Origin: SABY01 sp964593705
GTDB taxonomy: Bacteria > Bacteroidota > Bacteroidia > Bacteroidales > 4484-276
Reading direction: 5' to 3'
DNA length: 62,008 nucleotides
Assembly: GCA_964593705.1 (NCBI GenBank)
Contig: CAZQIV010000024.1
Location: forward strand, 1-62,008
The position numbers and the translations under genes were made by a program. How positions within the stretch are numbered: position 1 is the stretch's first letter; every line of letters starts with the position of its first letter. Shown here one piece after another: positions 25,824 through 36,663 of the stretch. The notes beneath the pieces were generated by a model. It was not told the origin of the DNA. It saw only the letters and a program-made list of their open reading frames with translations, and ran no database searches.

Positions 25824-28800
25824 ATGAAAAAAGATATTTACAAACTCCTTTCTAAAAGAGATTTTAGGTTTCCAAGATTAACGACTAAGATTACCTTTTC
25901 TTTTTTTCTTGTCTTACTTGGGCTTTTATTTACTGGGGGAACAGTGTTTGGTCAAACGGTAATAACGTGGTGTGTAGATACGACAATACATGAAGAATTT
26001 CAGGTAGATATTGGAACTACCCTTAAGATTTGTCCGGGCGTTACCGTAACCTTCGAAAATATTAATTCAAAGCTGATAGTCTATGGGAATGTAGAAGCAG
26101 TTGGTACTTTATCTGAACCGATTGTTTTTAAGGGATTGGATGTTGCTTCATACTGGAAAGGAATTAATTTAATTAGTGGAACAGTGTCTTCAAAGTTTAA
26201 ATATTGTGAGTTTTACAATATCCAGAGGAATCAAGATGCTAAAGTAGAAAAATCCCGTCTTGAAAGTGGAATCGATATTTCCATGTCTGACAATATTGAG
26301 TTCAAGCACTGCTATTTTAAAAACAATAGGGATGGAATTGGGGCTATCAACTCTTCAAATTTATTAATTGACAGCTGTACTTTTAAAAGTAACATTCCTT
26401 CGAACCTTGGGAAAGGATTGATTGCTTTTGAGATAAATACTTCTGCAATTGTTAGTAACAATGTTTTTAGCAAAAATGAATGCAATCATAATGGAATTAT
26501 CACCATACGAAATGGGTGTGACATTCAGGTCTTGAAAAATATTTTTACAGGAACAAAATTTATCCCTGATGGAGAATTATTTTATTCCATCATTTATGCT
26601 ACCAATACGGATTATACCAACTTTGTAGTAATTAACGGTAATAAATTCATCGAAAGTCATTCCTTAACTGAATCTATCTTTATTCAAGAGATTAAAATTA
26701 AAGGTATAAACAATAAGCTGGATTCAACAAATGCTTTTATTTGGAACAATGAATTCAGGAAAAACCCTTTTTTGCCAACAACAAATGTAGCGTCAAGAAC
26801 TTCAATTTATGCAGTCCATGCAAACATTAGCATTGCCCACAATAATTTTATGGATTTCACCCAAGGGTGTATTTATGTAAATTATTGCGAAACCAAAATT
26901 ATTTTGAATCGATTCGAAACTGACACCACGAAATCCAGCGTAATAAAATATGGAAATTACAAAAGCTCCTTATTAATAGAAGATATTTATAACGAAGTAA
27001 TAGGCAATACTTTTGTAAATAACACAATTATTGGTGAGGATGGTGGGGTTATTAACAGTGAGATTTACCCCCGACTTGATATCAACCTAACTACACTCAT
27101 CGAAAACAATATTTTTTATAATAACAAATCATATTATTTTGATGATGATGATAATACTACTATTTTTAATGGTGGAGCTGCGATTTATGATAAGAATAAT
27201 AGCTTTATGAGTATTGTAAACAATACATTTGAATTAGGATCTGCATATAATGGAGGTGCAATTTCAATCAAAAATTTGATTGGATCAAAGCGAAATGATG
27301 TTGATGGATTGGCAACTATTAAAAACAATGAGTTTGTGAATAATATTGCAGACTCTCTTGGTGGTGCCATCTATGTTGATTCTGCCTCAGTTTTGATTCA
27401 GGGCAATTTATTAGCAAATAATACTGCTACTCGTGGTGGGGCAATTTTCACACATTACTTAAAAAGTTCTACAATAGAGAATAATGCAATAGTAAATAAC
27501 TATGCGAAGACGGGAGGTGGAATATACTGTTCTCATAGCTACGCAAACACAGGCAGTAATAAGGTTATAATTGTTGATAACACAATCCAGAACAATACCT
27601 ACGAAAATGATGGCGGTGGTATATATGTGGATTTATTCGCCAGTAATAATGATACATTGAAATTTTTGCGGAATATGGTATCCTTTAATAAAGGAGCATT
27701 TGGTATTGAAAATCTGCGGGGTGGTGGTGCATATATTTCTCAAAGCAAAAACGTTGAATTTCTTAATTGTAATTTTTTCAGTAACGTTTCAACTAATGAT
27801 TATGCTGGTGTTTATGTGAATAGTTCTGTTGAAAGCTCATGTTCCTTTATTAACTGTGATATTATAAATCATGATAACGAGGGCGGTATCTTTTTTTCAC
27901 CCAATACAGACCCGGAAAAGGTGATGATTTACAATACGATTTTTTCTGGGAATAATATTTCCAGTACAGGTAAGGGGATTATGTATGAAAGCAATAGCAG
28001 TAATGACATAATTACATACAATTGCTATTTTGATGTTCTCCCGGGAAATTATGATGTTACAAATATTGATTTTGTTCAGGCTATTATGCCAGGTTTTATT
28101 TTTACCAATGATTTTCATCTTAATTGTGAAAATTCAGTTTGCATTGATACGGGTTATAACAGTATTGCTTTTAAGGATTTAACTAATAGCAATCCCCCGC
28201 CTGAAGTATTATGGCCTTCATGTGGGAGTGACAGAAATGATATTGGAATAAGCGGAGGGCCTTGGGCATTAGATGCTGAACATATCTTTGTACCACAAGC
28301 ACCTGAATTGAAAATTGATTTTGTTGCAAGAATTGTTGATTCAAAAACACGTAGAATAAAGATTGTGGAAAAATACAATAACTTTTTACCAGCGGATGTG
28401 AACTTTGAATATCGCTGGTTACTTGGTGATGGAAATTATACCGACTACATGGTATATAATGGTAGTTTGGATTATGAGTATGCTTACAGTGAAAAACTGG
28501 AAAGTGCGATCATTACACTTGTCGTGAAGAAGGACGGTGTAAAGAATATTTGTTCTCAGGTTGTGAATTTTAATGAAGATTTCATAGAGGATGGTTTGGA
28601 TGATGTAAACAAAAAACACGAACGTAACAATGTTTTTAAGATACAAACTATAGGAAGTGATGAATCGGATGATTTTGTGATTTACCCCAACCCTTCACAA
28701 GGTGAAATTTTTATTAAAGTTTTGTCTAAAAGTGATGCGGATTTCTCCGTTGAAATTAATGATATGACTGCTAATGTTGTGTGCCATCAAACAATGAATG

Positions 28801-28910
28801 GTAGTGATATGGTACATAGGATGGATTTATCAGAATATGGAAAAGGATTATTTGTAATTACCATAAAAGCAAACGATCATACCTTTATTAAGAAAATAGT
28901 TATACGATAG
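25824..28910 (+). CDS. Secreted parallel beta-helix protein with T9SS sorting domain
   Basis: After a signal peptide (hydrophobic LVLLGLLFTGGTVFG) comes a long right-handed beta-helix of the pectate-lyase/'polymorphic' type, with recurring N/G-rich turns such as 'LIDSCTFKSN', 'VINGNKFIES', 'NNTATRGGAIF' and 'NDGGGIYVD' over about residues 100-780. A PKD-like segment (FEYRWLLGDGNYTDY) and a T9SS type A domain (VIYPNPSQGE ... KKIVIR) close the protein. I chose the ATG at 25824 because MKKDIYK directly leads into the signal peptide; the longest frame begins at 25776. No clear catalytic residues; adhesion, polysaccharide binding or lyase activity are open. First gene of a long co-directional run, 30 bp before the next. 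Confidence 0.8.
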   Translation: MKKDIYKLLSKRDFRFPRLTTKITFSFFLVLLGLLFTGGTVFGQTVITWCVDTTIHEEFQVDIGTTLKICPGVTVTFENINSKLIVYGNVEAVGTLSEPIVFKGLDVASYWKGINLISGTVSSKFKYCEFYNIQRNQDAKVEKSRLESGIDISMSDNIEFKHCYFKNNRDGIGAINSSNLLIDSCTFKSNIPSNLGKGLIAFEINTSAIVSNNVFSKNECNHNGIITIRNGCDIQVLKNIFTGTKFIPDGELFYSIIYATNTDYTNFVVINGNKFIESHSLTESIFIQEIKIKGINNKLDSTNAFIWNNEFRKNPFLPTTNVASRTSIYAVHANISIAHNNFMDFTQGCIYVNYCETKIILNRFETDTTKSSVIKYGNYKSSLLIEDIYNEVIGNTFVNNTIIGEDGGVINSEIYPRLDINLTTLIENNIFYNNKSYYFDDDDNTTIFNGGAAIYDKNNSFMSIVNNTFELGSAYNGGAISIKNLIGSKRNDVDGLATIKNNEFVNNIADSLGGAIYVDSASVLIQGNLLANNTATRGGAIFTHYLKSSTIENNAIVNNYAKTGGGIYCSHSYANTGSNKVIIVDNTIQNNTYENDGGGIYVDLFASNNDTLKFLRNMVSFNKGAFGIENLRGGGAYISQSKNVEFLNCNFFSNVSTNDYAGVYVNSSVESSCSFINCDIINHDNEGGIFFSPNTDPEKVMIYNTIFSGNNISSTGKGIMYESNSSNDIITYNCYFDVLPGNYDVTNIDFVQAIMPGFIFTNDFHLNCENSVCIDTGYNSIAFKDLTNSNPPPEVLWPSCGSDRNDIGISGGPWALDAEHIFVPQAPELKIDFVARIVDSKTRRIKIVEKYNNFLPADVNFEYRWLLGDGNYTDYMVYNGSLDYEYAYSEKLESAIITLVVKKDGVKNICSQVVNFNEDFIEDGLDDVNKKHERNNVFKIQTIGSDESDDFVIYPNPSQGEIFIKVLSKSDADFSVEINDMTANVVCHQTMNGSDMVHRMDLSEYGKGLFVITIKANDHTFIKKIVIR

Positions 28911-28940
28911 TAATACGCTCAAATTTTTAGACCTATTGAT

Positions 28941-31900
28941 ATGAAAAAGGATATCTTATTACTTGTAATTTTATTCACATTAATTTTCCAGAGCTCTTCT
29001 ATGTTATTTGCACAAAAAGGTGAAAGAGATATTGAAGAAGTTTTTTTTATTGAATTATCCCCTGGTGTTCCTACAAATGAAACAGTCATTTATTTTCCGG
29101 ATATCGTTGAGTTTAGAACTAAGGCTATTTTTGAAGATGTACAATTTCCTGGGAGTACTACTATTACCGACACCATATATCATCATCATTCTGATGGGAT
29201 AGATACATCCTGGTTTACCAACAAAACCAAACAAGTCCCTGATGATACATGTACATGTATCATTATACCCAGCAATGATTCTATGAGTGGTTGTTGGGAT
29301 AGTAAAGAAATAGGGAGAATTCAGATTCCTTTACAGTATGGATTGAACAAAATTACTTTTACAACCTTTCAAAGTGCTACTAATTTCTTTGTCTCCGATG
29401 ATACTCTCTTTATCTACCACCCAATGCCACAGGTTGTTGCGGGAACTTTTAGTGAAATCCTACCTGACTCAATCCAACAAGGTACTCTAATGCTACAACA
29501 AACATTTAATAGTGCTGTAAATTTCCAGGCTCAACTTACAATTAATGATACACTTAGTTTTGATGAATCTATTAGCATGGTCGTGTTTCTGGATGATGAA
29601 ATAATAGATAATATCCTGGCTGTTTCAAATTTAAATGACAACATTATTGTTCCTGCCAATATTAATGAAAATAGTATTGAACTTCCCGATTACGAACCAC
29701 ATTACATTTATTACAAAGCATTTTTCACAGACTTCCCTGGGGGAAACGATTCCTTGGTTTATGTTTCTGATAGTTTGTATGTGCAACGAAAGAAACCGGC
29801 ATTTATAGCTTATGATTTTGTGGATGATACACCTGGGATAGATACAGCACAGTTAAATACCTTTTTTGATGATACAATTGAATTCAAACTCCAGTTTACT
29901 TATGATGATAATGTTAACTCCGGTGACTCGATTGAAGTAACTGTAAGAATGAACGAAACAGGGAATCCTATCCCATTTTATGAACACACAGAGACCGGGA
30001 TCACCCAGCTAGGCTCGATAATAACAATTCCTGGTAGCGACTTTTTCACCATTCCATTAGATCCACTTTACAACATCAATCTAGAACTGTGTTTCGAGGC
30101 TAAATTTTTCAGAGAAGATGAACAACTGGCTTCTCTTGAAATCTGCGATGACCCGGTGATTATCTACCATCCCGCTCCTGCAGTTGATTTAGTAAAATAT
30201 TATGCGTGGGAACCAGCAAACATCGACACCAGTGGTATTATTACGGCAACGTTTTTTGATGAATATGTAAAATTTCAGTCGTTGATTTACTACAATGATC
30301 CATTCAGCAATGAGGAGCAAATTAATTTACAAGCCTACCTTGATGGTGAACCTTATGGGGAGGTATATTCAGATAGCACAAATGAAGAAAACTTTCCGGA
30401 ATGCCTGATACCAAGCACTGATTCAATCGCGATTGATTTGCCGGACTACGAAGAACACACTATCCATTTTTGCGCCTACTTTGATAATGAATATCCAGAT
30501 CCTGAAAAGTGTTCAGATACATTACATGTTAAGCGGTTAAAACCTGAAGTTGTAAACTTTGAATATTTAAATCCATACCCTGAAAACCTTTTTGCTGATG
30601 GATGGCAAACCGTTTATACCGATTCCATTAGATTCAGAACCAAGCTCTGGTACAACGATAGCATAAACATTAACGATAGCATACAGCTTATTGCCATGCG
30701 CGAAATTTACAGCGAAGGGCAAATTGAAAGCGTTGACACTGCATATAGTATTACTATTGAGCGGGAATCGCACCCGGATAGTTTGTACCTTATGATTCCG
30801 CCAGAAAATGAGGAACGACTGATTATTCCACTGGAAGACAGATACGACAGCATCCTGGTGTATTTTCAGGCCAGGTTTATCCGCGATCTTTTGGATGCAG
30901 ATACCTTTTTCTCTTGTAACACGGATACGCTAAAAATTATCCATCCGGCACCCGAGGTGAAAGAATTATTATACCAAACCAGCATTGGGAAACCTTCCAA
31001 TGAAATTATCGCTCCTGCTGCTCCTACCGCCGTTTTCGACACTGTCGTTCAGGTACGTATGCAAATAAACTATGATGATACTTGCAGTGTGAAAGATGAA
31101 GTAATTTTGAAGGCATATTTCAACGGAGATCTTTATGGTCAACAGTTATTTGATTCCACAAGAGTTTGGGGAGAAGGAAGTATTTTTATGCCTCGCATGG
31201 ATTCCAGCTTATTCAACTTCCCTCTTCAATATGGAGACTCTGCAGGTGACTATGATTCCATTCATTTTGAAGCCTATTTCACCAAAACCTCCGGTTCCAT
31301 TGTTTCATCAGACAGTTTATTTATTTACAGGGCGAAGCCAATAATTGAAAGTCATCAATTCATCCCTGTATTACCAAGTTATCTTGGTACAGTAAATTAC
31401 GATAGCATTTACCATGATGAAATTGAATTCGATCTTCAGCTTGATTTTAATGATAATCAAATTTTAGGTGATTCTATAAAAACCGTAGTCTATCGTGAAA
31501 TTATTGGAGGTAATACAGAGGCTGTGGATTCGTTAACACAGTCAAAGCCCACAGAAGGTAATTCGATTACATTTTCTGATTTTACAGTTACACTTGATCC
31601 ATATTTTGACGATTCAATCAGGGTGTTTTTTAAATCATGGTTTATTAGGAACGACTTGCCTAATCCGGAAATTTATAATAATGATGGTGAATATGCCTTG
31701 TTGATGTTTCATCCTAAGCCTAAAGTTAATACTATATCGTTTAGCAGTTTTGTTAGTCCCGATACACTATACGTTAATGAACCTGATGGAAACAAATTTG
31801 TGTTTAATGATACCTTGAAATTCAAGGCACAGGTAATGTACAAAGATACATTTAGTTTGGAGGAAGAGATTTGGGTTCAGGCCTGGAAGAAGTTTGAAAC

Positions 31901-34325
31901 CAGTGAGCCTATAAAATTTGGGGATTCTATTCGTATTACTCTAGGCAATAACAATGAGCTGATTTTCCCTGAAAACGGGTTATTTATTGATACCTTAGGG
32001 TATAACTTCGGTGATTATCGATACTACTTAGAATCATCTTTTTATCTGGATGATACCATTACACTTGATATTGTCACCTCCGATACTTTATACCTGAGCC
32101 ATCCTATACCTGAGATTGATACTGTGAAATTTGAGTTGGACTCGCCTAATAATTTAATTATCGGCGTACAAGGGGCAAACACTGAAGTATATGAGGATAC
32201 TATAAAATTCAGGGCTGTAGTTGAATATAACGATCCCTTAAGCCAAGTAGAGACGATCAAAGCGCGGGTTATGAAAATCTATGATACCGATACTGTGCAA
32301 CAAGGTGGGGTTTTGGATGGGGTAACATCTTCAGGTAATGAACTCATTATTCCTGTTAATCAGGAAGTTTTTAATGTTCCTTTAGATTATGAGTTTGGCG
32401 ACCATGAAATCTACATTGAGGCCTGGTTCGATCTTGTAGGTGTAACAGAAAAGGATACGATGACCTCCGCAAGTATTTATCTGAATCATCCCAAACCCAA
32501 AGTTGAAGAAACATATTTTCAGGAATTTATATATCCTGATACACTATATCTTGATGACCCAACAGCCAACCGTTTGACTTTTGAGGATAGTATCACCTTT
32601 ATAGCGAAGGTTGAATACAATGATAATTTAAGTTCTGGTGAAGTTATTAAAGTTCAGGCATGGAAAAAATATGATGGTGATTTTGAAATGATCCAGGAAG
32701 AAAGCAGAGAAACACAAGGAAATAACAGTACTGAGATAACTATACCGGCGAGTCCGACATTATTTGATATTCAACTGGATTATGATTTCGGTGAGCATGA
32801 AATATTTTTAGTATCATGGTTTGAGCTTGAAGGAGTTCCACAAGTAGAAAAGGATACATCATTAACAGTTTATTTATTCCACCCCAAACCCACCATCACC
32901 TCCATTGAATATCAAAACCTTGAACCGATACAGTTGTATAGCTACCTCAACACCGAAATTGAAATCTATAATGATTCAATCGCTTTTGAAGTAAAATTAG
33001 CTTACAATGATTCGTTGAGCGTGGACGAAAATATCAGGATGGACATTTTACATTATTATTATCAGGATGCCTTGCCTGTAACTGATACCCTGACTTTATC
33101 GGCTATTACAGCTTTGCATGAAACAGCCATTGAATTTCCGAAATCAGCCTTTGGGATAAGTCAATATGATTTTGCTTACCACAAATTCCAGCTAAAAGCA
33201 TGGTTTGATGAATCATTTACTGAGGTGGGGGATATCTTGTCATCAGATTTAATTTTGTTAAGCTATCGCGAAAACACACCTCCCTACGATTTGCAGGTGA
33301 TAACTCTTTTCGACACCATTTATACTGAGCCCGAATACTTGCTCAAAGGATTTGTAAAAGATACCACCGGAAACATCAAAAAAATTACAATTTTTGATGG
33401 CATCGAAAAGTATGCTATCGACAATATTCAGCAGGACGGGTCAACCTGGTACTGGAGTTTTACCCGGCCATTTAACAGCGGGTCTATCTTCAACTTTTCA
33501 CTGGAAACACAGGACAGTGTAAACTTTATCGACAGTGATGAATTTCTTTGGACGGAAAGGCCAACTTACACCAGGCTGGTTTACGCAAGCCTCGATGCCA
33601 ACAATCCTCAAGCCTATCTGCCAAAAGATTCAAGCTTCCGGGTTTATGCAAATCCTGTAGGTGGTAAATACAGCAGCAACGAAGGTGATTTTATCAATAG
33701 CGCCGGCATTTTAAACCCTGTGGCTACCCCGCCCGGCGAATACACCCTTAGCTATACACTCGGTACTACTACTGATGAAGCCACACTTTCATACCCCATT
33801 GAGATTCTTCAGCCTTGTGAAATATTCTATGGCAGGCCGGAACAAATATTTTGGAAAAATTCAAAAGACTGGTACTGGGTTGGGCAATGCAACAATGGCA
33901 ATTTCCTGAAAGCCTGGAATGTGATTGGCGGCAAAATTCTTGAAGCGCAAGGGGATTCGGTTTACGTTGAGTGGACCGAAGGCAGTACCGGAGAGTTACA
34001 AACCCGGATTGAAGCTATATATGGAGGCAGTGCCTATGATTATGACTATACCATCCAACATCTGGTGGCCGTGGACGGCCTTGCACCCGAAAAGCCAACT
34101 CTCACCATACGGGGAGATGCAAGCAACGGCTACATACTTTTTAGCAGTGTTAACGATACTGAAAATTATGATTATACATGGTTTAAGGATGGTGAAATAA
34201 TAAATGAAAATGATAACCAGCCTTACATTTTCATCGGCAGTGAAAACATTGAGGGGGGCTATTATGTAAAAATCACTGACAGGTTACGCAGTTCTTACAC
34301 CGAATCGGATGTTTACTTTTATTAA
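28941..34325 (+). CDS. Giant secreted protein with eleven ~130-aa beta repeats (1794 aa), no sorting domain
   Basis: Signal peptide (MKKDILLLVILFTLIFQSSSMLFAQ), then eleven repeats of roughly 125-135 residues up to about residue 1450. Each begins around 'F....P' and contains a '[FI]xDTIxFRAKVxYND' strand, an 'LDYxFGDHEI[YF]' strand and ends 'SDSLYxxHPKPxV'. The last ~340 residues differ (PPYDLQVITLFDTIYTEPEY ... ESDVYFY) and contain Ig-like segments. There is no T9SS C-terminal domain, although the neighbours on both sides in this group have one. I recognise no family. The repeat form suggests a long fibre or stalk in the periplasm or at the surface. It lies 12 bp before the first frame of an outer-membrane barrel gene, which suggests the two work together. 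Confidence 0.8.
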   Translation: MKKDILLLVILFTLIFQSSSMLFAQKGERDIEEVFFIELSPGVPTNETVIYFPDIVEFRTKAIFEDVQFPGSTTITDTIYHHHSDGIDTSWFTNKTKQVPDDTCTCIIIPSNDSMSGCWDSKEIGRIQIPLQYGLNKITFTTFQSATNFFVSDDTLFIYHPMPQVVAGTFSEILPDSIQQGTLMLQQTFNSAVNFQAQLTINDTLSFDESISMVVFLDDEIIDNILAVSNLNDNIIVPANINENSIELPDYEPHYIYYKAFFTDFPGGNDSLVYVSDSLYVQRKKPAFIAYDFVDDTPGIDTAQLNTFFDDTIEFKLQFTYDDNVNSGDSIEVTVRMNETGNPIPFYEHTETGITQLGSIITIPGSDFFTIPLDPLYNINLELCFEAKFFREDEQLASLEICDDPVIIYHPAPAVDLVKYYAWEPANIDTSGIITATFFDEYVKFQSLIYYNDPFSNEEQINLQAYLDGEPYGEVYSDSTNEENFPECLIPSTDSIAIDLPDYEEHTIHFCAYFDNEYPDPEKCSDTLHVKRLKPEVVNFEYLNPYPENLFADGWQTVYTDSIRFRTKLWYNDSININDSIQLIAMREIYSEGQIESVDTAYSITIERESHPDSLYLMIPPENEERLIIPLEDRYDSILVYFQARFIRDLLDADTFFSCNTDTLKIIHPAPEVKELLYQTSIGKPSNEIIAPAAPTAVFDTVVQVRMQINYDDTCSVKDEVILKAYFNGDLYGQQLFDSTRVWGEGSIFMPRMDSSLFNFPLQYGDSAGDYDSIHFEAYFTKTSGSIVSSDSLFIYRAKPIIESHQFIPVLPSYLGTVNYDSIYHDEIEFDLQLDFNDNQILGDSIKTVVYREIIGGNTEAVDSLTQSKPTEGNSITFSDFTVTLDPYFDDSIRVFFKSWFIRNDLPNPEIYNNDGEYALLMFHPKPKVNTISFSSFVSPDTLYVNEPDGNKFVFNDTLKFKAQVMYKDTFSLEEEIWVQAWKKFETSEPIKFGDSIRITLGNNNELIFPENGLFIDTLGYNFGDYRYYLESSFYLDDTITLDIVTSDTLYLSHPIPEIDTVKFELDSPNNLIIGVQGANTEVYEDTIKFRAVVEYNDPLSQVETIKARVMKIYDTDTVQQGGVLDGVTSSGNELIIPVNQEVFNVPLDYEFGDHEIYIEAWFDLVGVTEKDTMTSASIYLNHPKPKVEETYFQEFIYPDTLYLDDPTANRLTFEDSITFIAKVEYNDNLSSGEVIKVQAWKKYDGDFEMIQEESRETQGNNSTEITIPASPTLFDIQLDYDFGEHEIFLVSWFELEGVPQVEKDTSLTVYLFHPKPTITSIEYQNLEPIQLYSYLNTEIEIYNDSIAFEVKLAYNDSLSVDENIRMDILHYYYQDALPVTDTLTLSAITALHETAIEFPKSAFGISQYDFAYHKFQLKAWFDESFTEVGDILSSDLILLSYRENTPPYDLQVITLFDTIYTEPEYLLKGFVKDTTGNIKKITIFDGIEKYAIDNIQQDGSTWYWSFTRPFNSGSIFNFSLETQDSVNFIDSDEFLWTERPTYTRLVYASLDANNPQAYLPKDSSFRVYANPVGGKYSSNEGDFINSAGILNPVATPPGEYTLSYTLGTTTDEATLSYPIEILQPCEIFYGRPEQIFWKNSKDWYWVGQCNNGNFLKAWNVIGGKILEAQGDSVYVEWTEGSTGELQTRIEAIYGGSAYDYDYTIQHLVAVDGLAPEKPTLTIRGDASNGYILFSSVNDTENYDYTWFKDGEIINENDNQPYIFIGSENIEGGYYVKITDRLRSSYTESDVYFY

Positions 34326-34421
34326 ACCGGATGCCTGATGAATAAAGACCAACATAATCAACCCAGTGTTAAAGATTACGAAAGTTGTGATAAGTATAGA
34401 AACTCAAGAGAAATGAATAGA

Positions 34422-36629
34422 ATGAAAATACGCAATACAGGCCTGTTGTTTTTTATCGCACTTCAGATTTTATGGTTTCCCGGGGTGTTTGCCCAGGATT
34501 TCAATGACTATGAACAATCGGAAATTGTAAAAAAGGTACAACAACTCATTGCCGGGGATTTTGTGAACAGCCTGGATTTGAATGATGGCTCTGACCCGGA
34601 AGACAACAGGCCAAATGAGGCGGGAATACAGGCTTTCAAAAATGTTTTTGCCAATCCTTATCAAAACAATGTTATCCCGGCATTCGCTTTTAGCCCCGAT
34701 TCGGTGGTGGCAATGAGAAAAGGAATCATTCTAAGCGGAAATCTTTCCCCGCAAGAGTATGTTGAATATTTTTCACGCCTGTACGATTACGGATTTTTTG
34801 ATGAAAGTGCAGTTTTTGTCACCTCCAGTGAAATCGAAAAAGTTGAAACCGATATTTTCATTTCAATGGATGGATTAAAAAATGACCGCCATCAGAACTT
34901 CCTGAACTATCAACATAATATGGATATTCGCAAAAGTGGAAATGGCTACATAATCGCGGTCCCTTTTGAAATATCCACATTTTCGGGGATTTACAAAAAA
35001 ATACGAATCTTTGATGCCCGGGGCAACGAAGACTTCATTACTAGGAGGCCTTTCTCAAAAAGCCGGATTTATTTGATTGCTGATATTTATTTTGAGAACC
35101 CGGCCGACACATTCAAAATTGCAACAATCAAAACAGCCATCCCTGACCTGGAAGGATGTTTTAAATATTTTACCCCTCCTGCAAAGCAGAAACTCAACGA
35201 ATTGATAAATAATAAAGTGGATCAATTGGTAAATGTGCTCAATGTTGCGGACGAAAGAAACCTTCCTTCCGATAGCCAGGCCATGCTGTTCAAAGGGCTT
35301 TTTTCTAAAAAGACCATAAATACTGTTGATGGCAATATGTTCTTTTTTGCCGAACATTGCGATGCAATAATCAGCCCCGAAAAATACACCACTTTGGTTG
35401 ACAGACTATGTATCGAGTTTTATCCCCTCAAAGAAATTTACAGCAGGGACATTACATGCAGGAAAATTACAGATAAATATATTTATGTTGAAGTAAAAAC
35501 TACCCTGGAAAGAATCAGGGCAAAGTATTTAATTACCGAAAAAAAAATAAGAGATACGATAATTAATGGTGAAGAAACAAGAGACACTATCCAAAACAAG
35601 AAAAAAATTTGGTTTAAGCCTGATGAGATATCCTGTGTTATCAACATCATAATCCCTCTGGAATCGAAAATTGATTTTTCCGGGTTCAACGATGTGGAAT
35701 TTGAAGAATCCTTTGTTACGCACATTGGAAGGGAGTCGGCAGCGCTAAAATTTATCCTCGACCTAAAGCCAGGTACATTTTCGTACAAGTTGAACTATCA
35801 CGTTGGTTCGCCGATTTTTCCCGGAAACGACAACACCACTTACGATGCCTATAGCTTTAGCCCTAAAATTGCACATGGTGTCGGCTTATCCCTCGATTAT
35901 TTCTTTTACGATACCACCCAAAGCGTGAATTGGGGCTTAGGCTTAGGGCTGGAATACCACTACATAAAAAATACAGCAACACTCAGCCGTTATGATGATA
36001 CAATTGCAGGATACCAACATTCGGTGCTGGGAACAATCGACCTGTATAAATCGGCCACCGGGCTAAAGCAATCATTCAGCTATTCGAGCCTGAGCATCCC
36101 CCTTACCGGCCATCTAAAATACAAACTCGGTAAACAATCATTTTTTGATCTTAAAGCAGGAATCGTTTCCACGCTCAACTTTTCGTCAGGTACTACACAA
36201 AACTCCGGCCTGGTAAGCTACCAGAGCCTGGCCAAAATTATGGAAGGCGATACTGTGTTTGGTACCTACCTGATAAAAGATGTGCCTGAGTATGGTTTTA
36301 CTACCAATCAGGCAGTTTCGCTTATTGAAACCGATCGCAATACAAGCCTCGAAAGTTTAACCTTTTCAGGAATTATTGGCATTACATTTTCCACGAAGAT
36401 TTCGGATACCCATCCGCTTTACCTCGATTTTGGCCCTTATTTCCAGTATGGAATTACAAAAACATTGCAGGGGTCAACAATTTCGGACATGCTAATACTC
36501 GATGATAAAGGGTATGCCGGCAATGCTTTTAACAATGGCCTGAGCGGAAAAGTAAACATGATTGGATTTACACTTGGCGTGCGATGGCATAAAATAATGC
36601 CTACCGACAGAAATAAAATTAATTATTAA
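34422..36629 (+). CDS. Outer membrane beta-barrel protein with N-terminal periplasmic domains
   Basis: Signal peptide MKIRNTGLLFFIALQILWFPGVFAQ; I start at 34422 because of it, though the frame is open from 34338. Residues ~30-470 hold two similar alpha/beta segments (EIVKKVQQLIAGDFVNSL; LNELINNKVDQLVNVLNV). The last ~270 residues show alternating strands with glycine and aromatic girdles typical of a porin-like outer membrane barrel (VGLSLDYFFYDTT ... WGLGLGLEYHYI ... VNMIGFTLGVRWHK). The barrel is related to the one in the gene at 37872: both have 'FSYSSLSIPLT'/'LDYSTLDIPLM' and 'PEYGFTT'/'PSYGFTS'. Probable outer membrane part of the locus; partner or cargo unknown. Confidence 0.65.
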   Translation: MKIRNTGLLFFIALQILWFPGVFAQDFNDYEQSEIVKKVQQLIAGDFVNSLDLNDGSDPEDNRPNEAGIQAFKNVFANPYQNNVIPAFAFSPDSVVAMRKGIILSGNLSPQEYVEYFSRLYDYGFFDESAVFVTSSEIEKVETDIFISMDGLKNDRHQNFLNYQHNMDIRKSGNGYIIAVPFEISTFSGIYKKIRIFDARGNEDFITRRPFSKSRIYLIADIYFENPADTFKIATIKTAIPDLEGCFKYFTPPAKQKLNELINNKVDQLVNVLNVADERNLPSDSQAMLFKGLFSKKTINTVDGNMFFFAEHCDAIISPEKYTTLVDRLCIEFYPLKEIYSRDITCRKITDKYIYVEVKTTLERIRAKYLITEKKIRDTIINGEETRDTIQNKKKIWFKPDEISCVINIIIPLESKIDFSGFNDVEFEESFVTHIGRESAALKFILDLKPGTFSYKLNYHVGSPIFPGNDNTTYDAYSFSPKIAHGVGLSLDYFFYDTTQSVNWGLGLGLEYHYIKNTATLSRYDDTIAGYQHSVLGTIDLYKSATGLKQSFSYSSLSIPLTGHLKYKLGKQSFFDLKAGIVSTLNFSSGTTQNSGLVSYQSLAKIMEGDTVFGTYLIKDVPEYGFTTNQAVSLIETDRNTSLESLTFSGIIGITFSTKISDTHPLYLDFGPYFQYGITKTLQGSTISDMLILDDKGYAGNAFNNGLSGKVNMIGFTLGVRWHKIMPTDRNKINY

Positions 36630-36663
36630 TGCGATAAAAGCTAAACCATAAACACAGCATAAA

